From Doris montereyensis (Eukaryota; Mollusca; Gastropoda; Nudibranchia; Dorididae): a DNA stretch of 64,000 nucleotides. The stretch is taken from contig JAXRKP010001178.1 of the NCBI GenBank assembly GCA_037039925.1, positions 7,501 to 71,500 of the forward strand, given 5' to 3'. The notes under the pieces were generated by a model. That model did not search any database. It worked only from the letters and a program-made list of their open reading frames with translations, and had not been told where the DNA came from. Below, in pieces: positions 35,893 through 45,766 of this stretch. How positions within the stretch are numbered: position 1 is the first letter of the stretch; each line of letters starts with the position of its first letter. The position numbers and the translations under genes were made by a program.

Positions 35893-36647
35893 TTTGATTG
35901 TCTACCTTCACAGCTCCAAGTCTGATAGTTGGAAATAATCTCTACAGAATTTGATTATAATCGTCTTCCTCTCGTTGTCATCTTTCAGGTTGGACACGAT
36001 GATGTTCAAATTCTTTTTCCTCTCCTCCTTTTCCTTCAACTCCCATCGAAATTTGTTCCTGACACTCTCCATGGTGTTCATCTATCGCATCAACTGTTGT
36101 ATCTCGCTCCACAAAGTTAGGAGACCTTGGTGAACACGACGCTTCAGTTGTCTTCTTGTTGTGTTTACTAATTTTCTTTTATGGGACCTGACATATTAGA
36201 GTTACTTCCTTATACCTAAATCCCAGTTTCGCCGCTTCGGCTATTTACGTGGGTCAGAGAATTTTTCTCTGAATCCTCCGGAGAATCTCGGACTAATGAT
36301 AGTGAAGGAAACTCGGCCATCAGAGAATTGTTCTCTGAAAATTTACTTACAAATGGCTAAACGGATATCGTGACAATAGTATTAATGTAATTGTAAAAAT
36401 AATCTTCCTTTTGTTCATAGTTTTTAGGTTTCGAATTCTTACAGTCAGTTAATAAAAAAATATAATAGATCTATCAGTGAATTAAAAAAATAATTATCTG
36501 AAATAACAAAAAATAAATAGAATTAGATCTAGAATCTAGATCTATTTGTAGACTAGAAATAGAGAAGGTAGCCCGCCTTAGCCCCCAAATTTCAACACAA
36601 TCAAATAATCTGAAATCAGAGAAAATCTGAAAGATTTACATCCCTGC
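35893..36647. other. Spacer with twin 19-bp palindromes
   Basis: TCAGAGAATTTTTCTCTGA at 36254-36272 and TCAGAGAATTGTTCTCTGA at 36320-36338 have the same 8-base arms around a 3-base loop, 66 bases apart. AGATCT hexamers lie at 36525-36545. No gene is recognised. Confidence 0.6.
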
Positions 36648-37159
36648 ATGTTCTTCAACTGCAAGCAACATTTTTCTATTGTTTTCCAGGGCGTCGCTGA
36701 TCCTCAACTGAAATTTATCAGTGTCGAAGTTGGAGCGTATGGTAAAGAAAGTGACAGAGGTCTTCTGGGGGAATATTTGCAAGATCAAAGATTAAAAAAA
36801 TTACTTGAAGAAAATGCTACAAACTTGCCTGTTGGAGCACCTTTTCAATGTTTCAAATTCTGGCATCGAACTCCCCTAAATCCTTCCTATTATTTATTGG
36901 GGGATTCTGCATATCCCTCCGGACATATATCTTATACCGCGTTTCACTTCTTTCAGTACAAATTCAACACATGTACAAACCAAAATCTTCAACTACCGCC
37001 ATTGCAGAGCAAGACGCTGTGTCGAATGTGAATTTGGCGTTTTGGCTTGTCAAAATGGCCTGGGAAAGAGTGTTGAAAACAAGTGTCAGTACTGATGTGA
37101 CCAACGCTGAAAACATTGTCTTAGCTGTTGTCACCTTGCACAATGCTATCATCGATTAA
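36648..37159 (+). pseudogene. PIF-Harbinger transposase fragment
   Basis: KFISVEVGAYGKESDRGLLG is followed by YYLLGDSAYPS, the second catalytic Asp block of HARBI1-like nucleases. After a frame change near 36960-37040 it reads VKMAWERVLKTSVSTDVTNA and VLAVVTLHNAIID, the C-terminal block. The helix-turn-helix N-terminal half and the first catalytic Asp are absent. It is on the opposite strand from most neighbours, so it is an independent insertion. Confidence 0.85.
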
Positions 37160-37428
37160 AATAAAGCATGAGGTTGTAAAGAGTACTCCCTAAACATTGA
37201 CAAAGACACCACACGCAATCAAAGATGCAAAAAGTGTGTCCATGCTGGCGTTTTGGCTGCAAAAGCTTTGTACGGTAGTACAACTGCTGTCACCACTGAA
37301 ATACTATTCGCACTTAGGTTGCAGAGACAGGGCAATCAAAGATGCAAATAATCTGAAAAAAAAGAACGCACTGTAGATCCATCGTGATCACTTTGAGAGA
37401 GCCACCACTTTCTTTGGCATTCTGTATA
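37160..37428. other. Spacer
   Basis: GCAATCAAAGATGCAAA occurs at about 37216 and GGCAATCAAAGATGCAAATA at 37332, a short direct repeat. No gene is seen. Confidence 0.4.
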
Positions 37429-37697
37429 TCAGCCTCCATTTTCAGCCCTTGCTAAATCTTTGTCACGGATATGGATGACATATTGTTCCTCTGAGAGGTT
37501 CCCTTCTGTATGCTGAGTACAATCATCGCACTGATCTTTGCGTGGCTTGAAAGTCGAAAATTGTTTGCCTTGAACTCTTCCATAAATACATTTCTGGATG
37601 CTGATTTTAATCCATTCTCGGTGCAATATTCATTGTACAGACGGATGACATCAGCGTCACATTGAAAGACTGATTCGGTACAATTTCGAAGAGTCAT
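37429..37697 (-). pseudogene. Fragment of an unassigned DDE-like transposase
   Basis: The first frame has VIRLYNEYCTENGLKSASRN followed by FMEEFKANNF. The second has PRKDQCDDCTQHTEGNLSEE and HIRDKDLARAENGG. The same RPRKDQCD.C motif and H...K..A spacing appear in the larger gene at 51155-53515, so both belong to one family. Two frames are needed to read it and both ends are missing. Confidence 0.7.
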
Positions 37698-38310
37698 GTC
37701 TGCAATAGTGTGAAGGCAGAACTGGAAGTGTTCGGGAGGAAACGGAGCACACTTATTCCTACTTGATTCTTATTTCCATTCTGTGGCGTGCGCTTTTAGA
37801 CCTGCTTTCTTTTATATCAGCGTAAGTTCTCACAAAATACTCTGTCAACCCAGTTGTTAATAAAAACATATTTTTACACACCCTTGCTTTTTCCCCCATT
37901 GTTGATTTCTACAACGCATGTATATGACGGTGTCCGATCGTCTTGACAACTCCCCATCAATTGTGTCGATTCACAAATTTCAACCGTGAGCTTCTCCGCT
38001 TCAGTTGCGTGGTTAGACAGAAAGATGGCGTGAATTTTCGTCTCGTGTGATTAGAGCACGTGATCAAATATCCTATTTATAGTACGAACTGACGTTCCGT
38101 ATCAAAGGCGAATCCCCGAGAAGGGTTTCTGATTATCCTCGGTTAAAAAAAATAATTTCAAATTTATCCAGTTACGCGGTTAGAGCATGACACCAACGTT
38201 ATATACCTTTAAAAACTAGACACAGTGCAACACAGTTTTGAGACGGGTAGTAAGAAGAAATAATCATGTTTGTCATAAATCTATATGACATACAGTACGG
38301 TATGCCTTAC
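37698..38310. other. Spacer, no gene seen
   Basis: I can support no feature in this AT-rich stretch. It may contain the intron or 3' part of the duplicated-exon gene to its right. Confidence 0.4.
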
Positions 38311-38484
38311 CTTGTGCATGGGAATCTGACGGGTTGTTATCTCCATCATCCAAAGTGCTATTCAAAGGGCCAATGGGACTGTCTAGTTCCTGTAGAACAA
38401 TGGGATTAACCATAGCCGTTGGGGTGCCTCCAGGTGAGGAATCGACTTCCATGGTAGCAAACAGGTCCTGTGAGTGGATACCTT
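38311..38484 (-). CDS. Duplicated exon, copy 2 (unknown gene)
   Basis: On the minus strand the segment follows TTTATTCTCAG and ends GCACAAG before GTAAGG. It is 174 bases, a symmetric phase-1 exon. It encodes EGIHSQDLFATMEVD, then SSPGGTPTAMVNPIVLQELD, SPIGPLNSTLDDGDNNPSDS and HAQ. It can splice in frame after the upstream copy at 38751-38978. No known domain is seen; it is rich in Ser, Pro and Asp, as in a disordered region. I call it an exon because of the splice sites and the preserved frame. Confidence 0.6.
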
Positions 38485-38750
38485 CTGAGAATAAAGACAG
38501 AAGAGACAATCACATATACAGCTCATGAAAAAAGGGAACATCGTGACTAAATTTCAAGTTCTTTAGACAAAAGGAAAAATTGCACTTAATTTTGAGTTAT
38601 CTTGAGTTATCTTGGAATTCCCCAATGGAACCTTTCAACCATCTGGTATCTCTTTAAAATATTGAGGGAGTTCTACACAGTGCTGATATAGCTATTAGGG
38701 AGCAATAACCCGTTGGGGTAAATATCTACATTACCTACAATATGCCTTAC

Positions 38751-38978
38751 CTTGTGCATGGGAATCTGACGGGTTCTTATCTCCATAATCCAAAATGCTA
38801 TTCAAAGGGCCAATGGGACTGTCTAGTTCTTGTAGAACAATGGGGTTAACCATAGCCGTTGGGGTGCCTCCAGGTGAGGAATGGCCTTCCATAGTTCCTG
38901 GCGTGGTCCTTGCATCAGTATTCATAATATTATCTTGAGCTGCACTTGAGCCTCCACCCGAATCTGAACTTTCAGATT
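38751..38978 (-). CDS. Duplicated exon, copy 1 (unknown gene)
   Basis: On the minus strand it follows TTTATTTACCAG and ends GCACAAG before GTAAGG. It is 228 bases, again symmetric phase 1. It begins ESESSDSGGGSSAAQDNIMN and ends in the same block as copy 2 (SPGGTPTAMVNPIVLQELDS, PIGPLNSILDYGDKNPSDSH). About 150 bases including the donor are almost identical, while the 5' parts differ. The gene's other exons were not found; on its 5' side lies the pogo element. Confidence 0.6.
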
Positions 38979-39277
38979 CTGGTAAATAAAACAAAAAACA
39001 ATCTCGATTACATATCTAAAAGGGTGGAGAAAGGAAGGATTACAAAACCTAGATGTATAGACCTACATCTACCAGGACCCAAGTAAGTGCTTACTCTGGA
39101 GCCTCACAAAATTAAGTTAAACGTTTAAAAAAGTTTTGTTGCTGTTGAGAAGTACGACTCGGCCTGTCGACCTTTGGAATCTTCTCTTTAGCTAGTAAAT
39201 GCATGGTAAAATTGATTGACTTGGCAAACACAATGCAATCAATTTAACTTGTTGGTCTAGATCTACAACTAAATATA
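38979..39277. other. Spacer up to the pogo target site
   Basis: No gene is seen. The TA at 39276-39277 is the left target duplication of the pogo element. Confidence 0.5.
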
Positions 39278-39768
39278 GGGGAGGTGGTGGAGACATGGGA
39301 CAACATTTTGAAATTGCTATAAAAAAAAATCAGAAGTCTGTTTGTATCCCCCACAAGCACACAAATCATGTACCAGTAGTTGATGTAACCTATTAAAGCA
39401 AACTAACACCATTTTCGAACTGATTGAACCCTTTATTGAGAATATGTGAATATGACCACAAATAAGCACATGTTGTGTGGACACTTGGGACAGTCGGTGG
39501 AGCTTTGGGACACCACATGAGGTGACTTGGGACAATGCATTTCAGATGCTTAATACTAATAGAAAGTAAACCAGAATAAGAAAGTAAGGCACTAATTATG
39601 ACTTTAATTACGTCTTTGGTGACACAAATTAAAGATTTAAGAACACATGTCACAAAGCAGGACTTCTACTCGGCGGTGATGATGGAAATAAAAAAAAAAG
39701 ATTTTAAAAAATAACAACAACCATGAACAGATGAACAATGAATGAAAGCATGAAATTAAATCTTGTCG

Positions 39769-42406
39769 CTACTGAATATTAATATCACCAAAGTTAACAT
39801 TGAATGACAGAAAGTTCTTTGTTCGCGCCGTGGTACCAGTCTGGGTGGGTTGCGGCAACACAGCTCTTACATCTGAAAGAGGGAAACTGGCGGGCTCTTC
39901 TGTGCCTATGACAAATTTTCCTTCCTGTTTTGTACTTTTCTTTAAAAACCTAATTTCAATGTCATCATCTTCATCTTTCCCTGAAATGACTTCACCAATA
40001 TAATAGCAAATTTTCCTTTTTCCCGCAAATTCACACAAAACATATGAACCCACTGTTACTTCTAAAACTGTTCCCATTTCAATGGCATCATCCATCCCAT
40101 CAGTATCTTCTGGCGGTTCAATTAAATCTTCAATTTCAAGATCATCTGAGTCATCATCACCCTCAAAACAGAGAGACTTCTTTACACGTTTGCCTTAACC
40201 CAGTCTAGAAGCAGCTTTCATCCGATCCAATTCTGGAGTGCTTGTTGCGACCATGGATTTCCTCTCTTCCTCACTTGACCCTTTCCTGGGTTGTGCCTTG
40301 GGTAGTCCTCTGAAATCGAAAGGAGATGAAAATGCCCGTGCACGTCTAGGCAGGGGATTGTGGATCCATGGGGAACGTTGGCTGTTGGTGAGAACGTTGG
40401 CTCAGGGATTGAAGCTTGGGGAACATTGGATCCAGGGGTTGAAGCTTGGGGAACATTGGATCCAGGGATTCTTGGGGAACGTTGGCTACAGGGTTTATGG
40501 GGAACGTTGGCTACAGGGTTTTGAAGCTTGGGGAATGTTGGCTCCTGGGGAACGTTGGATCAGGGGAACGTTGGATCCAGGGTTTGAAGCTTGGGAACGT
40601 TGGCTCAGGGGTTGAAGCTTGGGGTTGGATCCAGGGGTTGAAGCTTGGGGAACGTTGGATCAGGGGTTGAACTTGGGAACGTTGGATCCAGGGGTTGAAG
40701 CTTCCAGGGGGAACGTTGGCTCCAGGGGTTGAAGCTTGGGAACGTTGGCTCCAGGGGTTGAAGCTTGGGGAACGTTGGCTCCAGGAGTTGAAGCTTGAGA
40801 AATCAGGGGTTCACCTCCAGGGGGAAGCGTTGGATCAGGGGTTGAAGCTTGGGGAACGTTGGATCAGGGGTTGAAGCTGGGGAAAGATCCAGGGTTAGAG
40901 ACGTTGGATCCAGGGTCTTGGGAACGTTGGATCCAGGAGTTGAAGCTTGGGGGAACGTTGGATCCAGGGGCAGGGGAACGTTGGCTACAGGGTTTGAAGC
41001 TTGGGAGCGTTGGCTCCATTGAACTTGGGGAACGTTCCAGGAGTTGAAGCTTGGGGAGCGTTGGATCCAGGGGTTGAAACGTTGGATCAGGGGTTTTCCA
41101 GGGGGGGAACGTTGGCTTCAGGGGTTGAAGGTTGAGGAAACGTCACCTCCAGAGGTTCGAAAGCTTCAGGGTTGAAATCTCGGTCATCTCGGTCAGTCAC
41201 CTCAGAGGCACCGAAATCCACATCGCTAAAAACGTCTCTGTTGAGAGGCCAAAATGCCTGCTGCCTCAAATCCCCTTTGTATGTTTCGAGGAGTTATGGC
41301 ATATAGCCATGCATTGCCAACAATCTGTGCAAGGTTGTAAATGGTAACTGGTACGGTAGGATATATCATGAGCCAAATTTGCTGTGCTCTGTTGTAGGCG
41401 GATTTTAATGGACCAAACACGGTCCTGTCCAATGGCTGAGTTTTTTGGCTCGTGTGAGGTGGAAGTGTCAAAATAGTACAATGGTTTTGTTTTGCGTAGA
41501 TCAGTCCTTCAAATGAAAGATGGCTTTCATGGTTGTCCATAATTAGTAGAACTGGGTTGTCAGCTGGTGGTTTAGAGTGTGCGATGAAGTGTCTCAAGAC
41601 CATCAAGAAATTGTCTGCGGTCATCCAACCAGATTGATGCGCCAACCCTAGACTGTCTTCTGGAGCCCCATTCAACATATAGGGCTCGAAGTTAACCCGT
41701 GGGAAAACAAATGTGGGTGGAATAGTATTCCCAGCTACATTAACAATGGCACAGACAGTAACCAAAACACCTCTCTCTGCAGATGTTGCCTGGCCAATCT
41801 GCTTTTTGCCTTTGGATGCCAGAGTTTTTTTTTAGGTTTTTGAACAGTTGTGAAACCTGTTTCGTCCAGGTTGTATATGGACAAGGCATTCGCCCCAGTA
41901 GATTCAATAACATTTTCAAGCAGATGGAAGAAACTATTAATGTTGTGCCGGTTGAAAGCACTGGCGCGTGCCATAGACGTGGCCTCTGGTGTTGGCAGCA
42001 CAATACCCGGATGACGAGACATAAATCCCTTACGCCACTCGTCACCGGCTATTTCCTTGTCTTTCCACTGTTTGGGGACATCAATGTTGTTCACTGTGGC
42101 CGTTTCATATGCCACTTGGCGAACCTGCTTGATTGATAACCCATAAAATACTTCAGAGCATTTCAATACATGTTGGGCAATGATTTCTTCTTCTTTGTCT
42201 GTAAAAATCTGAGCCTTTCTAAAGTCAGAACCCAGATTGTCAGACTCCCCATTGTGAAAGGCTGTGACTTTTCGTGCTAATGTTGACTTTGCCAACCCAG
42301 TTTCTGTTCTTAAACTTTTTCCTTCCAAAATAGCTTGGACAGCTGCCTCGTATACTGCATGAGGGTGGCTTGGCCGATCAGTCTTCTTCGTGTAGTTCCT
42401 AGGCAT
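39769..42406 (-). pseudogene. pogo/Tigger-like transposase with repeat-expanded C-terminus
   Basis: From 42406, MPRNYTKKTDRPSHPHAVYE begins a psq-type helix-turn-helix. A CENPB-like helix-turn-helix follows (GDEWRKGFMSRHP). The DDE_1 core has IYNLDETGFTTVQKP (first Asp), LIMDNHESHL (second) and LPPHTSQKTQPLDRTVFGPL (third). A frame change lies near 41750-41820 and another near 41250. After QQAFWPLNRDVFSDVDFGAS and a proline-rich stretch, the frame enters a decapeptide minisatellite (STPGSNVPQA) and resumes beyond it as DDSDDLEIEDLIEPPEDTD and GSYVLCEFAGKRKICYYIGE, ending at 39769. All three catalytic acids are present. A few indels separate otherwise long open blocks, so it is recently inactivated or carries assembly errors. 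Confidence 0.88.
40370..41130. repeat. 30-bp coding minisatellite in the pogo transposase
   Basis: The unit GGGTTGAAGCTTGGGGAACG, TTGGATCCAG is repeated about 25 times with indels. On the minus strand one frame gives the decapeptide STPG(S/A)NVPQA, continuous with the transposase reading QPSTPEANVPP at its edge. The plus-strand Gly/Leu-rich frames are shadows. Confidence 0.88.
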
Positions 42407-42749
42407 TTCTGTGAATGGAATGAAAACAAAACAAAAAAAAAGTTAGTGGATAGGCCTAGGCTATATCAATATGAACCATAACAAATAGCCTAAATACTGC
42501 CTTAAAAGAGCCAAACACCCAACATCTACGCTACAATAGGGCCTATAATATTATTAATAGGACACACATTCTTAGAATTTGGCTTGTGCATTTTGCACAG
42601 AAATTGAAGCCCTACTATGTAAATCTAGATCCTGTAAAGTGAGTGATACTGGCGCATAAGTAGCTTAATGACTAATTGTCTTCATAAGCACACAGAGAAA
42701 AATAATAATTAGGAAGAGAAAACATCCACTTAGGCCCCTATCTATTGTG

Positions 42750-43110
42750 ATGATGTCTGGTGGAGACTTGGGACACGCTAAAATTCATGGCAGGGAGACT
42801 TGGGACAGCCTGTCCCAAATTTATCTCCCCATCATGATTTTAGCGTGTCCCAAATCTCCCCATCATGATTTTAGCCTGTCCCAAATTTATCTCCCCATCA
42901 TGATTTTAGCCTGTCCCAAATCTCCCCATCATGATTTTAGCCTGTCCCAAGTCTCCCCATCATGATTTTAGCCTGTCCCAAATCTCCCCATCATGATTTT
43001 AGCCTGTCCCAAATCTCCCCATCATGATTTTAGCCTGTCCCAAATCTCCCCATCATGATTTTAGCCTGTCCCAAATCTCCCCATCATGATTTTAGCCTGT
43101 CCCAAGTCTC
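42750..43110. repeat. 31-bp array of pogo terminal motif, ~10 copies
   Basis: The unit AAATCTCCCCATCATGATTT, TAGCCTGTCCC carries the element's own terminal sequence (GGGGAGA.TTGGGACAGG when inverted) in every copy. It stops at the right terminus. It is probably an amplified set of transposase-binding sites. Confidence 0.88.
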
Positions 43111-43266
43111 CCCACCCTTACCTCATATCAAACACTAGCCATTTTCGTTTAGTTCCTCTCTGCTTCTAGATTTTATCCTATGTATAGCCTATATACATTA
43201 TTGGTGGTTTAAGATGGGCACACAATACTTACCAGACCCAGAACTCTCGGCCGAAAGAATACGGTT

Positions 43267-43770
43267 GGCGTGTCGAGAATGTCATAGGCCTAGCAGTAGC
43301 AGTAACATGACTTGGGGCGAGTTTAAAGTGGCGCTGGTGGCGTGTCGAGAATGTCATAGGCCTAGCAGTAACAGCAACATGACTTGGGGCGAGTAAAAGT
43401 GGCGCTGGTGGCGTGTCGAGAATGGGCTAGCAGTAACAGCAACATGACTTAGGGCGAGTTTAAAGTGGCGCTGGTGGCGTGTCGAGAATGTCATAGGCCT
43501 AGCAGTAACAGTAATAGTAACATGACTTGGGGCGAGTTTAAAGTGGCGCTGGTGGCGTGTCGAGAATGTCATAGGCCTAGCAGTAACAGTAACATGACTT
43601 AGGGCGAGTTTAAAGTGGCGCTGATGGCGTGTCGAGAATGTCATAGGCCTAACAGTAACAGTAACATGACTTGGGGCGAGTTTAAAGTGGCGCTGGTGGC
43701 GTGTCGAGAATGTCATAGGCCTAGCAGTAGCAGTAACATGACTTGGGGCGAGTTTAAAGTGGCGCTGGTG
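43267..43770. repeat. 72-bp minisatellite, 7 copies
   Basis: The unit is GCGTGTCGAGAATGTCATAG, GCCTAGCAGTAACAGTAACA, TGACTTGGGGCGAGTTTAAA, GTGGCGCTGGTG. Seventy-two bases are 24 codons, so a plus frame (ACRECHRPSSNSNMTWGEFK) stays open through the last units into the Harbinger fragment. It begins about 145 bases right of the pogo end. Confidence 0.92.
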
Positions 43771-43908
43771 GCTGGTTGCCGAGCGAGGGCGAATCGCGCT
43801 GGGGAAAATCGCGCGTCATCACCAGCCGAGTGTGGTGTACATAGCAAAGCGGGAACAGCGTGCATAGCATTAGCACACACCGCTACAACTACAACACAAC
43901 ACTGCAAT

Positions 43909-44166
43909 ATGGCTTCCTCGTTTGAAGATGACTTTTTGTTGGCAGACAGCGGTGTGACCACGTTTCTTCTGCTGGGCATCGGGAGAAGGAGGACAAGTAG
44001 CGTTCATGACATTAACAAACGAAGGCGAATTGACGGCGAATACCACCACATTCGCCACCAATTAAAGCTGTACCCAGAGAGATTTCATTCCTATACACGA
44101 ATGAGTCTAAGTACAATTGAGTACATTTTAAAGAAGGTCGAATCTAAGCTGAGCAAGGCATTTTAG
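43909..44166 (+). pseudogene. Harbinger transposase N-terminal fragment
   Basis: ATG at 43909 opens MASSFEDDFLLADSGVTTFL, then HDINKRRRIDGEYHHIRHQL and RFHSYTRMSLSTIEYILKKV, the N-terminal block of Harbinger nucleases (conserved RMS..T). It ends at a stop at 44164-44166, before the catalytic domain. The frame is also open upstream through the 72-bp array, but the natural start is the methionine at 43909. The rest of the nuclease is not found downstream. Confidence 0.7.
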
Positions 44167-44428
44167 CTGTTCTTGATCTTTGACTTGGACCCAGCTAATT
44201 CATTTCCAGTACATAATTCCCTCAATTAGGTGCACAGCATTTGATGTCAGGTCTAATAAAAAGCCCCTTTCCAATACAAAGCAAAGAAACAAACAAACGA
44301 ACCGACGAAAGTGTATACCAAAAAAAAACACATCAAAAACACAGTGTGAAATATTGATGATACGTATTTTAATGGAAACGAACAACCAAAAAAGATGACC
44401 ATTGATTCATTAATAGAACTGTAGTATA
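44167..44428. other. Spacer
   Basis: AT-rich, with an AAAC-rich tract at about 44285-44340. No gene is seen. Confidence 0.5.
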
Positions 44429-45137
44429 TTATTTCAATGTTTGGGTTGGGTCAGTTAGGGTACACGCACTGTCGCTACATGACTGGATTGTGTCAACTGA
44501 TGGCAATGAAGAAAAAGGTCTGTACACTGATGATAATTGCTCATATTGATGTGTATCCCTTCTATCACTAAATTCTTCAATGAGCAGTTGCAGTCTGCTC
44601 CTAAAGGCCATTTTTCTTTCAAATGGAATCCGTTTCACGTAGGGATATAGAGACTTCAAAAAAAGAAGATCATCATCATCGAGTACATCGTTACGTTGAC
44701 ACGTCTCCGTAAGTAACTGCATTTTTTGCTGTTCAATTTCCGGAAGTTTTTCATAGTGTGACGAATCCGCTCTTCTCTTTTTAAATCTGGTGTCTTGTGG
44801 AGGAGGTGTAGGTGTTTGTACTGGTGTTGATGTGGGGCTGGTAGCGCAAGACACCATGGAATTGGTGGTATCAGTGCCAGCGTTGATGTTAAGGCCCAGA
44901 TCGACGCTTTCAGCATGGCTTGTTGGCTCCAAAACTTGGAAACTGTTCCGGGAACGTTCTGATTCGGTATCTACATCTTTACTGTTGGCAAGAGAGCAGA
45001 TATATATGCAAAAAGGCATTGCATTTTTGTCTCTGATTTAAATTAGAAATAAAACAAAGATAACTTGCCTTTAATGTCCATCCCCTTGCTTATTTCCTTC
45101 CATGTCTTGTCAACCATGTTTCTGTTGGCATATTCTT
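44429..45137 (-). CDS. MADF/BESS-domain protein, Harbinger-associated type
   Basis: On the minus strand 45137-45043 gives the end of a MADF-like domain (RPTICDKRTKEYANRNMVDK, TWKEISKGMDIKG). After an intron or frame break, 45019-44429 gives a Ser/Thr/Pro-rich linker (SPTSTPVQTPTPPPQDTRFK) and a BESS motif (DDDDLLFLKSLYPYVKRIPF, ERKMAFRSRLQLLIEEF). MADF-BESS proteins bind DNA and contact partners, and Harbinger elements often encode a DNA-binding partner of the nuclease. Proximity to two Harbinger pieces suggests that role but does not prove it. I could not resolve the splice junction: the obvious exon edges are out of phase. Confidence 0.6.
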
Positions 45138-45660
45138 TTGTCCTCTTGTCGCAAATGGTCGGTCTTTGGAAAACAGCGACAATTGCTGCAAATGTGCCAT
45201 TCCTTCTCCAGGGAATTATATGCAGAAGAGAACCACCATCAAGAACGTATTCAGTATCGCTGGTCTCATGAACAAATGTATAGTCCTTGACAGCAGTGTT
45301 CTTCATGGATTCAAGAATGATATGTCCTACCTCCTTGGCTCTATCTAAGTTAACTGGCTGGTCTGCCATTACACCAGTGCTGATGCTACGCAAAGTTTCA
45401 TCACAAGCAAATGGATCTCTTGAAATAAGAAAATTCAAGAGAGGTCGCATGTCCTTATCATCCCTCCTTAGTCTGGACTGTGAAGATTCTACATGCTGGC
45501 CGCTTGATGCACTCTCGCTGCCTGTAACTTATTGCATATCTGAATTCATATCAGCACATCCTGGTCGTGACAGAAGCCACTGGGTTTGTTGTGAGTCACC
45601 CATACCACTGCTATGGGTAAGTCCTCCAACAGACTTTACACTCCGCATTAATTAATAAAA
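45138..45660 (-). pseudogene. Unassigned mobile-element ORF fused to the MADF end
   Basis: About 45655-45450 reads GGLTHSSGMGDSQQTQWLLS and, after a stop, SGQHVESSQSRLRRDDKD. 45450 onward gives PLLNFLISRDPFACDETLRS, ISTGVMADQPVNLDRAKEVG and YVLDGGSLLHIIPWRRNGTF, a layout I associate with uncharacterised repeated ORFs in invertebrate genomes, without being able to name the family. It runs in the same frame straight into the MADF-like stretch (AAIVAVFQRP), so it may be a chimera made by insertion. Confidence 0.4.
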
Positions 45661-45766
45661 ACAAAGGTAGCTATTTACCCGATAATTTCATGTTGCACCT
45701 TTAGTTGCACCTCTATTGTTGGGTGATCTCAAGTGTCAAAGATGCCATGGATGGTATGATCTCTAA

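Larger units (their letters stand above)
39278..43118 (-). mobile_element. pogo-type element with both ends
   Basis: The left end reads GGGGAGGTGGTGGAGACATG then GGACA. The right end, read inward, reads AGGGTGGGGAGACTTGGGAC then AGG. Both are flanked by TA (39276-39277 and 43119-43120), as expected for Tc1/mariner-pogo insertion. The motif TTGGGACA recurs internally at the left end (about 39486-39535) and is amplified at the right end. The interior carries one transposase gene. At 3.84 kb it is long for pogo because of two internal minisatellites. Confidence 0.8.

Noticed and set aside
44990..45065. GC-AG intron in the MADF/BESS gene
   Set aside because: AAAG|GCAAGT and CAACAG| look like splice sites, but joining them gives a stop; the phase does not fit.
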